Shown in pieces: positions 23,641 through 42,100 of a DNA stretch of 64,000 bases. A program made the translations under genes and the position numbers. Under the pieces are notes generated by a model. It saw only the letters and a list, made by a program, of their open reading frames with translations, was not told where the DNA came from and did no database searches. How positions within the stretch are numbered: the stretch's first letter is position 1; every line of letters begins with the position of its first letter. Origin of the DNA: Lithospermum erythrorhizon (taxonomy: Eukaryota; Streptophyta; Magnoliopsida; Boraginales; Boraginaceae); contig JADFUC010002388.1 in NCBI GenBank assembly GCA_019722365.1, forward strand, positions 415,609-479,608. Reading direction: 5' to 3'.

Positions 23641-24175
23641 GGTTTTTAAATCCGACCGACCAGGATCGAATCGGTTAGATTTTTTATACGGAATCCGGCC
23701 GAACCCGTAGAGCTTATTAACTAACCCGAAGGTTTTGTTCTACTAATTTGAATATGATAGAATTTATGTTATCTTTCAGGTTGGAATTACATGTATTAAT
23801 GAATTCATAAGATAAATAAAAAATATAAAATGAGACGGAATAATATTTTAGTACTCCGTATCATAATAGTATCATTAGAATTGGAGACCTAATGTCCACG
23901 AGGCACGTCTCGGCGCTTTTGCGGGGTCTTGGCCTGTAACGTCAGTGGATTCAGGTCTCATGACAGTAATTATTCTTGGATGTCGAGAATCGTGCCTCGG
24001 TGTTCTTGAAGGTTACGGGTAGGCGTGTGGGGTGGCTAGGACTCGTCGAGGCGCGTCTCGGATAGCACTCGCGTTGGTGATGGAGTAAGCCGTCGCGAGG
24101 CGTCTTTTGTTGAGCGTATCAGCGTTGGGGTGAGACTGTAAGTAAGGTAGTTAATTTGGTGGAGGGGGTGAACTT
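23641..24175. other. GC-richer non-genic patch
   Basis: Markedly more GC than its surroundings. Includes CGGTCGGT/ACCGACCG words near 23,630-23,680 and CGAGGCACGTCTCGG / CGAGGCGCGTCTCGG, an inverted-repeat word occurring twice, at 23,898 and 24,047. It is probably part of a decayed element. No coding signature was recognised. Confidence 0.4.
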
Positions 24176-25780
24176 ATGATCGAAAGGTATGGTTTGATTC
24201 ACTTATCAATATTGATGTTTGGAGGGTGGAGCATGATTAAAAGGATTATGAGTTTGATTCACCTACCGTCTTGGCGTGGTTTTGTAGATTATTATCTTGT
24301 CATGAAATGCGTCGTCAAAGTGAAATATAATTACTTAGTTCTTTTTCCTTCAACTAATGCCTATTGGTGTTCCAAAATATTCTATAATTTCAATCGTTTC
24401 TTATCGATATTTTGAACCGTATTTCAACTAACTTGATGAAACTGTAAATTAAATCCATTATCTAGGAATAAGTTGATAATTAGCTCCAAAAAAAAATCAA
24501 CTTCAATTCATAATATACGAACTTCAATTTCCTTTCTCTTAAGTTTATTTCAACTGACATGCTGACATACTAACATATTCAAATTGGCAGGTGACAAGCT
24601 TCTTGATTAAAAGGAACATGTCCTTTTCCTTAAGAATATTCTTTTATTTTTTTTAAAATAAAATGCTCAAAAGAGAAATGTTTTGGTCGTGGAATTTGAT
24701 TCCAAGAAATCCCAAATTTAGTGTTTATCATGTACATATCATTGTCATCTATGTTCTTAAACCAAACTCATTTTCTTTCTTTTGTGGTAAAGTACTTGGA
24801 AGCTAGCATGTTATAGTATTGTTTATTCCATCTTAGGGAATGTTGGTACATTTCATATTTGTTTAATCATACAAAGTTTGGCAATTGTCTCATTTGTCTG
24901 CCATAATCTTTGTACTCCTTTTGCAGTAAGCACTGAGCCTACCAAGTTGTTTAAATATAATAGCTTAATGGAGAAAAAGGCCAAAGTAGCTATTTCTCAA
25001 TTCAGTGGCTTCTCCCTTTCCCATGAAACTACCTAATATGCTTTCTTTCCTCATGAGGTTTCTCTTTTCTGCTGCTTAGTTTAGTTGAAAATGTTAACTA
25101 GTTGGAATTTTGATGTTCAGACATTTTTTATATGTTATACTCTGTATATCTCATCACCATCAACATATCCTAATGTCTTTAAAGAAACTAGGGGTCGAAA
25201 AGTACTCAGCTTTACCCTGTGATGTGGTAACTTAAAGTATCTGTGATAATTTAAAGTATGTTCGAGAATTAGCCGAGTAAAGTGAAAAGCAACTTTAACA
25301 AGAAATATATTAAAAGGTAGTACTTCACCATTGACATGATAATTTTGGTTCACGTTGCATGTGTTAATCAAGATTCGAGAAGTTTGTAAATTTTAGCAAT
25401 TTAGAGATAGAGCTAGACAATTTTTTTGGAATAGGTAAGTATTATTTATTTACTTATTCGACAGTTCATGCCTTTGATATGACTAGTGTCAATGCCAACT
25501 TAGCTTTTCTTAAATATGGTAGTTGTTTAAAGTTGCTGCTCTACAACTGATTCTCTTGCAAATCTCTTTCTTTCCGTATAGGCTAATGTATATACCTTGT
25601 GATAAAAGCCTACTTTTGGTACTATTCTGTTTCGTGTTTCATAAGTGATGTTCTTTTTGTATCTGTATTTAATTGTAAAGAACATGTCTTTTTCTGATTC
25701 GTTGTAAACATGTTATTTTTATGTATTTAATTGTAAAGAACATCTTTTTTTTTTTCTGTTTTCTTGAATATATTTCCAGG
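24176..25780. other. Intergenic DNA and promoter region of the GLR gene
   Basis: No gene is supported. Pyrimidine-rich DNA ending in TATATTTCCAG at 25,780 looks like a 3' splice site just upstream of the GLR coding start, suggesting an intron in the 5' leader. A short duplication (ATTTAATTGTAAAGAACAT near 25,668 and 25,726) sits in that putative intron. Confidence 0.4.
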
Positions 25781-25897
25781 TGGACGATGTTGTTCCCTTA
25801 CACATTTAACTATGTTGTTGAATTAGTATATAAAGGTTGTGTTTGCATTACATTCTTCTTATTTGTTGCTTACATTGTTGGACTAGATAGCTACTTT

Positions 25898-30129
<4,232 letters not shown>

Positions 30130-30735
30130 GGAGAGTTTGTAGGTGATTTTTTTATGAACTGTGCTATTCATTAGTGTATATCATTTCTGAAGAATTTTCC
30201 TTGCATTGGTTTCTGAGGGAAAAAATGATTTTTCATGTTTCATTCCATTCGTTTTTTAATTAACGTTTTTCGTTTTCATCAATCTTTGATCCAATTTCAC
30301 TTCGCCATTTTAGATGAGGCTCTTCTAAAACAATCGATACCTCACTCAATAAAGTGCAAACCGATCGAAATGAGAGCCTCTTACAAAACAACCAGTATCT
30401 CACTCGATAAAATGCAAACCGATCGAGTTACCAGTATCCCTCGAACCAATACTTAGTAGTATAGCCTAGTGGTAAGTGATTGGGGTGAAAACCAACAAAT
30501 CTGAGTGTGGAGATAATCTTTTGTTAGTAGTATAATAGTTGATTTTGATTTAAATTGTCCTATTAGGCTTCTACCGACTATATCTCAATTTACTACCACC
30601 CACCTAGCGAAGAGGCTCTTACACGATAAAAGAACTATTTATATTTGTGGAACCAGACTGGACAACAACACTACACATAATTAATTCATTACATTACGAA
30701 GTAGGCTGACAACACCTGTCTGATTGACAATAGAA
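30130..30735. other. Intergenic DNA between GLR3 and GRXC1
   Basis: A two-copy duplication of a roughly 60-bp unit lies at about 30,312-30,432 (CTCACTCAATAAAGTGCAAACCGATCGA, then CTCACTCGATAAAATGCAAACCGATCGA). Nothing else is recognised. At 30,462 a TAGCCTAGTGGTAAGTG word resembles a Pol III A box, but a matching B box is not clear. Confidence 0.5.
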
Positions 30736-33596
<2,861 letters not shown>

Positions 33597-33896
33597 ACAA
33601 TGTTTTCCTATATTTACTAGTGTGAATCAACTTGGGTGTGGAAAAAATAAATGCCTGCAATTGTGAATTAACGTCTTGATCAATTGTGCATCCGACTATA
33701 TGTTCATGAATTGGTTTTGGACTTCATTTAGATCTTGCGACATGAACTGTTTGTTTGCCGCTAGAACTATGGCTTAATCTATAGCATGCGTCATGCCTGT
33801 GTTGTTCTAAGGCGCAAATGCTAGAGGTTATATACGCTCATAACTCGCATTCTAGGTGAATACCGCCTCAAGCATACGCCCATCTGGTGGTATTCG

Positions 33897-34016
33897 ACTA
33901 GAATGATAAGTTATGGTTAAAGCTCCTGGTGGACGAACATGTATTCGCCTAGATACGCTAGAATGATAAGTTATGGTTAGAGTTCCCGATGGACATAGCT
34001 TGTATTACCGAAGGTT
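33897..34016. repeat. 60-bp tandem duplication
   Basis: CTAGAATGATAAGTTATGGTTA starts at 33,897 and again at 33,957, followed in both units by diverged GTGGACG/ATGGACATA and TGTATT. Two units, roughly 80 percent alike by eye. Confidence 0.8.
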
Positions 34017-34588
34017 CCTGTAGACATTAAGCTACAATGTAAATCTGACAAATTATGCTGAGAATCAACAATTTATTTGATGGGGGGTATAAACAGTCGA
34101 TGGAATGAGCAAGGTTCATCTTTGTAATGGGTTTTGGAGTCTCAAATTATCAAAAAAATACTGTAATAGTTTACTGGACAACTATGAAAGCATACCATCA
34201 ATCATAGTGTGCCACATATCATGTGATGAATAAATAATGTTTCCCTATCTATATCAGTATAAGAAACTGCCTACACTTCCATAGAAATAGTTGTGGCAAC
34301 AAGGAACCTTCAACTATGATGAGTGCTAACTCTTCAATATATAAAATAACAATAAGCAGGAAGAGGGATTGGAGAAGAAGATGAAAGTGAATGAGGGTTT
34401 AGACTTGGGTGGATGAAAATACCAGTTTATATGTCCAAATATGTAAAAAATCTACCAGAAGAAGTCGAATTGAGGGTTAAGTTGAATAGAGTGATCGAGT
34501 TTGATTTGTTTTTGGCATGTAAGTGAATGAGTAGTGTCTAAATTAAACTAACGGTGATTGAATATGACATTTTAAGTAAAGTTAGTGA

Positions 34589-34644
34589 TGTTTGGTGCTA
34601 TTTGTCTTTTAAACAATGTTTGGTGCTATTCGTCTTTTAAACAA
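34589..34644. repeat. 28-bp tandem duplication
   Basis: Two units at 34,589 and 34,617 differ at a single base (TTTGTC versus TTCGTC). Confidence 0.95.
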
Positions 34645-35278
34645 TAATATAAAAAAGTGATACAACATGTCAATAAATAAGAAAATATGTGAATTTAACT
34701 CTTTCAACATTAAATATTCTCAATTTCTCATAGTAAATTAGGGCAAATGACTTTGGACATCAGTGGAGTTTTATTTATATGCCACTTTAATAGCCCAAAG
34801 TTACTTTTGACCTATTTCGATCACTCAAGTATCAAAATTGATCAAATCGATTGCTCACGTATATTTTCTCCGCTAAATTAAAAATATTGTCAAACAAAGC
34901 TTAAAGCTGAAGGGGTAATTTAGTCAATCTTCTTCAAATTCACCCATCATAAATCAAATATATACATTTGTTATTACAGTATTATATCATGATGTTGCAA
35001 TTTGAAAGTTTGTGAATTTAAAATTTAGTCTTTATCAATTATATTATTTATATAACAACACAATAAATTAATAATAACAAAATAAAATATGAAACATGTA
35101 ATGTAGCTTACAAGTTTGAAAAAATTAGGTTATATAGTATTTTTATTATTGAATGTAATAGCATAAAGTTATAAAATGATGACTAATGAATAACCATCCT
35201 TTATTTCATCATATATTCGATTTCATATTGTCCCTAGGCTCATTGGTGATTCCATTCCATCATCCCCAACTTGTCAAT

Positions 35279-36678
35279 ATGAGAAACTCAATGAAATGTT
35301 TTGTCAACATTTTCATCATATTGATGTTTCTCACGACAACTGGTATGTGCATTTTCTGACGAATCTCTTGTATTAATATCGATATTCATGAATTTTACTT
35401 GGAATATATTGTTTATATAAGGAAATTATGCAATAAGGAATTTAAGTTAATGCATCATAACATTTCCGGAAATCTATTGAAACAATTTTCTTTTATTGCC
35501 ATCTTTTATTCTATGTTTCTTTCACTTGCACCTCATCAAGGTATTTCGAATAATATTGATATTCTTGAATCTTGATTTGGTTATGAATATATTGTTGATA
35601 TAAGTAGAGTTGTGCAAAAAATAATTTTTTAGTTCTTCCACCCTAACCTTTCTAAAGTAAGATTTTTATTTTTTATATAAATTGTTTGAAACAATTTACT
35701 TTTATTTGACATCGTTTTATTATATCTTCCTTTTCCTTGTACCATCATCGAGATTTTAATTTTAGACATCATGCATATATGATCTCCAAAGTACCATTAA
35801 CCTAACTATAACCCCTTACATTTCGACTTCAAAATAATCATAATCTTATTTTTTCAATATACAATTCATGCTTATGAGATCAGAATATATATGACTAGTA
35901 TGTCTGACTTCTTGACATCATCAAAATCGTAGAAGTTATGTAATCATGTTATATAAAATAACATTCGAATTATATATTTCTAACATGTATGAAATATATT
36001 CCATATGAATTTTTGGTTTAATGTAGAAATTAGAAAGGGGTTCTCATATGGAATTGATAATAAATATCAGACTTGTAGTGTCACTTTTGACTTATTGTGT
36101 TGAATTATGCCTTGAATCTGGCCTGACCGGGTCTTCGAAATCCATGTGGAGGGGGTCCGATGAAGCCTAATAAAACGAGCTCTGTTAATTATGTTTCATT
36201 GTTATTTTTACACTAGACGGAATCGTCCCACTCCCACATATAATCTAAAATCAGTGTGAACAATTTTGCACTCGGTATTCTTATATAATAAATCTGTTTG
36301 GCTCTGTCCTTAGATTAGTCCGCATATTGCTAGATACCAAGTTAGATTTATGTGTCATTTTCATTGTATTTTTTTACTGTTTTTGCATTGGTCTCACATT
36401 TGTTATAACATATTGGATGCATATAAAATTAATTCCAGATTTATGTATCATTGGCATTGTATGTAGGAATGGGACTTGATGCAAAAGATCAACCTATAAT
36501 TCAACTATGCAAAGGTTACAATCACTTTGATGGAGGGGTGTTGTGGTGTGTTGAAAAGGGTTGTAAAGAGGCATGCATGAGGGAAATGACTGCACCTGAA
36601 GGCTTCTGCACTGGATTTTTCTGGGGGCGTTGTCACTGTATTGGAGGAAATTGGGGAGAATGGATAGCTGAGGCTTAA
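35279..36678 (+). CDS. Defensin-like secreted cysteine-rich peptide
   Basis: Two exons, 35,279-35,342 and 36,467-36,678, joined in phase one over a 1,124-bp intron. This is the usual DEFL layout with the signal peptide alone in exon 1. Product is 91 aa. Residues 1-22 form a signal peptide (MRNSMKC, then a strongly hydrophobic stretch and TTTG). The mature part has cysteines at 36, 49, 54, 58, 69, 77 and 79: spacing C-x12-C-x4-C-x3-C-x10-C-x7-C-x1-C. The CxxxC and CxC pair is the cysteine-stabilised alpha-beta hallmark of plant defensins. The eighth cysteine that normally closes the fold is missing; the tail instead reads GGNWGEWIAEA. Such peptides act in antimicrobial defence or pollen-pistil signalling; which applies cannot be told here. 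No second member was found nearby. Confidence 0.8.
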
Positions 36679-37160
36679 CAAATATTTGTAACCATATTCT
36701 ATTACTACCTCCATCACAAAAGGAATGTTGGTTGGATTTTCAATGATAAAAATTAACAAATGACGAAGCATTATATATAGATTGAAGTTCTAATCAAAAG
36801 TATCGTGCCAATAATAGAAAAAGTTATCGAATTCTACCCATTGATATTATTTCATCCGATACTATATAATATATAAATATTTGAGTTTAAAATTCAAATG
36901 ATTAATTATTAAAATATAATACTGCTTGAAAATCTTTTAGAGGTGGAAGGAGAATAATAATGCCTTCATTGGGGAAACTTATTTGGTTTTGACTAATTAT
37001 GGTTTTGAAAATGTGCTCCAATCTGCATCTTGGCAGAACAACCCTACTGTATGACAATAGTTAGCAAACACCACGTGATGCTGAGTCTTTTTTTTTGTTT
37101 TTTGTTTTTGCTAAATAATACATATGTTAATTAAAAATATCCAATACATTTGTTCTTGTG

Positions 37161-37224
37161 TTATTGTAAAGAGATAATTTGATGCGAGTCTTTTATTGTA
37201 AAGAGATAATTTGATGCGAGTCTT
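37161..37224. repeat. 32-bp perfect tandem duplication
   Basis: TTATTGTAAAGAGATAATTT followed by GATGCGAGTCTT is present twice with no mismatch, starting at 37,161 and 37,193. Confidence 0.95.
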
Positions 37225-38030
37225 TCTATGTTAAAACAACATTTATAATAACAATAATTTATGATCAAATATTATTTTCCTTCTTTTTTCTTCAAAATTC
37301 AATTCTTGTCATTTGCAAACCCCAATTATTTTAATTAACAAAATTGAAGAATTAATTAATACATAAATGTAAAATTGAAAAAACTAAAATTAGGTTTAAG
37401 GATAACAAGGAGCTAACCAGAAAGAGAGACATGAGAATTGATTGAAGAGGAACCAAAGAATCCTTTCGTTTCTAAAGTGTAATATATATAAAATTGATTA
37501 TTAAAAATTGATCCAATTAAGTGTTTGTTATTTAAAAAATGATTGATAAAGTGTAATATATATAAATGTCTTGTTTTGCCCTTAGCTTTACCTGTTAAGT
37601 GGAGTTCAGGTGCTAAAAAGACGTTTTCCAAAAGTCCAAGTACCAAAAATCACCTTCAGGTGCCTTTTTGAAAGGTTGAAAGGTTTAGGTGCCTATTTGA
37701 AATATTTTTCGTAATTCAGGTGTCTGGATGAAATTTATCCCCAAGTAAAACCTCAAAACCTATTTTCTTAATTTTTATTTTTATATATCCTATTAAAAAA
37801 ATTAATTAGACTATTATATCATGGTTGCTAAAAGCACACCCAGATAGTAAAAAAAAATAGGAGTGAAATTACTATTTTAGCCCCCTTATTTGTAAGTATA
37901 GTATTTGGGGAAGTTTTACTTAAGAGCAAAATAGTCATTTCACATATTTTTAACACTCTTTCAATGTGCTTATAAAGGGATTGCTATTATATTCTTCTTA
38001 CTATTTTTGGTTATTTGAAAATTATTTCGA

Positions 38031-38366
38031 CTTCCCTCCATCCCAATTTGTAGGGAAATAATATATCCACACCAGAATAGTAGTAGTAGAAGGGTGAAAT
38101 GACTTTTTTGTCCTTATTTGAAACTTTCTCAATCACTACACTTTAAAATAATGGGGCATTTTAGTAATTTCATACCTAAAACACTATTGGGGAGTGGATA
38201 TAACAGCTAAGCAATTTATATGACCATTTTTTCTAAAATGCAAATATTAAAACTGGTTCCACTTTATTTCAAATTTGTGGAGAAAAAATGGAGTAATACG
38301 AGATGAATTTAATTCTTTTAACTTTGTGCAAAAGTAAAGTATCCAAACAAAATGGGATGGAGGGAG
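38031..38366. mobile_element. Stowaway-like MITE, host of a second MITE
   Basis: Left end CTTCCCTCCATCCCAATTTG and right end CAAAATGGGATGGAGGGAG are inverted copies with the CTCCCTCC terminus of Stowaway elements. Without the inner insertion (38,062-38,200) the element would be about 195 bp, a normal Stowaway size. Confidence 0.8.
38062..38200. mobile_element. Tourist-like MITE nested in the Stowaway
   Basis: Start TATATCCACACCAGAATAG and the reverse complement of the end, TATCCACTCCCCAATAG, form terminal inverted repeats that continue inward for about 45 bp with mismatches (GAAATGACTTTTTTG against GAAATTACTAAAATG). A TAA trinucleotide lies at both junctions, which fits the TAA/TTA duplication of PIF/Harbinger-type (Tourist) MITEs. 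Confidence 0.7.
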
Positions 38367-39156
38367 TATTGTTTTCCAAAAAACCGAGAAAGGCTTAGGA
38401 GCTTAAGGAAATACTTAAGTATCATGATTAAGTCATTCATAGCCATTGGATTAGGTGGTTTCGAAAAAAAAATTGTTTTATTTTAAAAAAATGGTAAAAA
38501 TATAAAAGGAACGAAATAATGTATTTATGCTTTGCTTAAGTTTATGATACACTGTATTTTAGTGTCTTAAGATTATCATACATATTTTATTTATTTTGAT
38601 AAATTATGAAAAACAAATTAAATTAAAACATATAGGTCATAATTTTAGCGGAATTATCTTTGAGTGTCAAAAAATGTAATAATACTTGCAGTTCATTTTG
38701 AATGTTTTCATTTTCTCATATAAGTCTTTGATCACAATTTTTTTTTCATTTCAAATAAATATAAATTTCATATAATTAAATCTATCTTTAAAAATATTTT
38801 AATACTCCAATATTATTTTTTTATAAATTTATATAATATAACTAAAAAATAATTGATGGTCAAAGATAAAGATTAATATGTACAAACAAAAACATATTAT
38901 AATGAATTGGAGGTAGTAATTACTTGTAGAATTGTGTATGCCTAGGAGAGTTTGTTGCATCGATATTTTTTTTTTTGGTAAGCTAAAGAAAGAAAACAAG
39001 ATGAAATCATAATGATTTCTACTTTATTTGGTCAATTGCCAAATTCATTGACTATTAGGGAGCCCAAGAAAGTATCTTATTTGTATTGAGTTGTGACCTT
39101 TTATGAACTCATACATATATGAATTAACAATGTTGTATAATTTGTACATCTATACA

Positions 39157-42100
39157 TCAGTCCTTGAAGTTGGCTGGAACTGTTTGTTTGGTGAAATATT
39201 CATCTCTCACATCCTTCACAGAGCAAAACTTCACCTTCAAAACAAAATGGCTTAATCAGATATTAGAACACCATAATTCATAACTTTAGATGAGTCAAAT
39301 GGCTGAGTGATACAAATTGCAGCAAGCCAAAAAGCATTCATTTAAAGCACAGACCCCTAATATAAAGTGAAATATTGCAAAAGTTATCCGGTTAAACACC
39401 CCGAGCACGTCTAGAAGAGGAGATGAACTCATGAACTAATGTTACCGACTCAAGACATGAATCCTTATCTACAAATCAAATGCTATCATCAAAATTGTTA
39501 GGTGTTGATTATTCTGCTTGTTGTAGCCTCTAAACATGATATATTTCCAATAATATGGATGACTCGACAAAGGATAAAGACTTCCAAATTCAACCTCCTG
39601 AGTCAGTGAGTTCTGATGTTTGTTGTATAATGTGCCTATGAATGAAGGTTAATCTTTCATGACCGATCAAATCCATGTTCCTAGTTTAGTTGTCAATTCT
39701 ACTATGTTTCGATTTTGTTATAGAAGTGAAGAGAAAGATGTATAGCGATGCAAAATGAAGCTGTTAACACACATAGGACGACCAACAAAATTATATCGTC
39801 GAAACTGGAGCTTTTCGAGAGAAACATATAACTAATACTTGATATCTCAAGAAAGTAAGAAACCAGCAGTAAACTAAGCAACAATAATTTCAAGTCCAAA
39901 ATGAAATTTGGTAAATGAGGGTAGGACAACAAATTAATTATTATAGCATAATGAAGGAATTTCTTACCAAAGAAGCATAAGATTTTACCAAAGGCTTGAC
40001 CATCTGCCATAGTGGCTTGAAAACAAAGGGCGCGTCCACAAACAGGACCTCTCCCAAACGCCTCGGATAGTAACAATAGAATACATCAAACTGCTCAAGT
40101 GAAGACACAGAAAGTTAAGAATGGTAAGCTGGGAAGTGACAGTGTGACACAATGGTAAGATGACAAAAGTTAAGAACAGAAAATATATTTTATATAAACA
40201 TGCAAACTGGTAATCTCTCAAATGCCTTGGATAGTAACAACAGAGACACATCTATTGATCGAATTTTGGTTGGCAGATATGTTTGTACATTAGAATTTCT
40301 CATTTTTTACTGATATAGTTGATGGGTATTTCATTGCTAAGAACAAGTTAATAGGTAAAAGCAAATACTAATGTGATTATCTAAAACATCCAACTCTCTT
40401 GTCAAAAAAGGAAAGGGAAGGGGTCATAGTAGTAGACCAGCATAGATAACAAGGTAACAAATTAGATTTTCAGGTGGGAGAAAAAAATAGACGAAAAGCT
40501 GAAATGATAAATAAACAATTAAAAGAAGTGTTTCAAAATTAAAAGAATGAAAGGCAATTAAAAGAAGAAGGCATAAAAATGGACTCCTCGGTAAAGGTTA
40601 TATGGGTCAATGTGTTGGTTTACTGTGAAGAAGTTCCAAAAGGGTAACTCAATGAGTGCTGTTAGGATTGTTACAAATGTTTCCCTTTCAAACTTGAATA
40701 AGATACTGAAAATCTGTTCTCTGATAAACTCATTTCTATGTTTCTCAATAAGAGAAGGTATCCTTACAATGGAAAGAAAGAACACCAATAAATAGCTGTC
40801 TAATGCATAGACTTACCAAGAAAGTTAAGAACTTCAGATCTGCGTTCTCATTACTGAATCCTCTAAGATCAAATATTCCAAGAATGTCCTGTTTTCCCTG
40901 TGGAAGTCTACTAAGCGCCTTCTCAATAAGAAATACACAGAGTTTCTCATCTTCGTAAGGATCCAGCTGCTGCAATTTCACCCTTTAATTCACTTGTTAG
41001 AATTTGAGGGCCATAAGCAGGGAAGTAGAAGCTCTTATGATCAAATTTGATGGGGAAGCTATCCTTCTGTAGCTTACACAATCTTAGAACACTTTTCAAT
41101 GTCAACATGAAAATTTCATTAAAAGCTTAATGCAACGTGCGCCTATAAACAACTATCTAATCGAGAACATAATTATGTAAATGGACTACATGATCAAATT
41201 TGTATCCCCTCAGCACCAAAGGAAGAAACCTCTAGGAGTTTTTAGAATCTTGCTGACATATAACTTTGCTATATGATATGTAAGAGGAATTTAACACTAT
41301 TAGAAGTCTAGCCTATGCTTGCACCGTAACTTTTCAAGTTGCAGACACTGTTTCACAACAGTGCTGGAAGAAACCCTAAATGATTATTGATGTCTTTAAA
41401 TGAAAAAAGATTATGTGTCCTTTTACTTCGATTTTTAGTTACACTGCTGTTATTGCAACGAACTAAAATGAAATCCCACTTCCGTTAATTAACAAATTTA
41501 TCAAAATTTGACACATTTAGATGTACAGCATGAAAAATCAATCTCTTAACCATATATGGCCCAAAAAATACTTACACCAGGAATATGCTTAGATGGAGTT
41601 ACAATTAGAGCTGGCCTGCCAAAGACATCAAGATGGTCATGCAGGTATGATTTTCCAGTTTCAGCTGCTTTCCTCACTGAGTCTTCTGTTAAGTTCGATA
41701 CACCAAATTCATGACGCCAGCGCTGAAAATTTAAAAAACCAAGTTTAAATCTACTAAGGTATTGAAAATGTGGTCAGTTCTACTTCAATGAAAATGAGAA
41801 GGAAAAACGTCAATATGAAGTTGTTCTCGACATCTTTATGGAATAAGGTGAAGGTGAAGTTGTCCCTCTGAAATTAGTTAGTGATAAAAAAAACTCCTAC
41901 AAAATAAGGTGCATAAATCTTAAACGGAAGAAAAAAAACATAACACAAAAAGTAGTTAGCTTCAATATCCTACATATCAAAGTAATGATGCGTTTCCAGA
42001 AAAGATCTAAACAACAATCTTCAAAGTATGGCCACATAATAATGATCATGCAAGTTCTTTGATAAATCACACCAAAAATTGTATCAACTTATGATCATGT

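Larger units (their letters stand above)
33597..35278. other. Intergenic DNA between GRXC1 and the DEFL gene
   Basis: Holds two small tandem duplications (listed separately) and otherwise AT-rich sequence. No further gene, RNA or promoter motif could be supported. Confidence 0.45.
36679..39156. other. Intergenic DNA between the DEFL and CRAL-TRIO genes
   Basis: Convergent gene ends flank this interval. It contains a 32-bp duplication, a nested MITE pair, and at 37.6-37.74 kb a stretch with three variants of AGGTGCCT(A/T)TTTGAAA. No gene is supported. Confidence 0.5.

Noticed and set aside
25721..25897. N-terminal extension of GLR3 from an upstream in-frame ATG
   Set aside because: It would place 59 odd residues before a good signal peptide and crosses a likely 3' splice site at 25,780.
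30455..30530. tRNA or SINE candidate (TAGCCTAGTGGTAAGTG resembling an A box)
   Set aside because: The downstream B box and acceptor stem are missing, so neither a tRNA nor a SINE can be supported.
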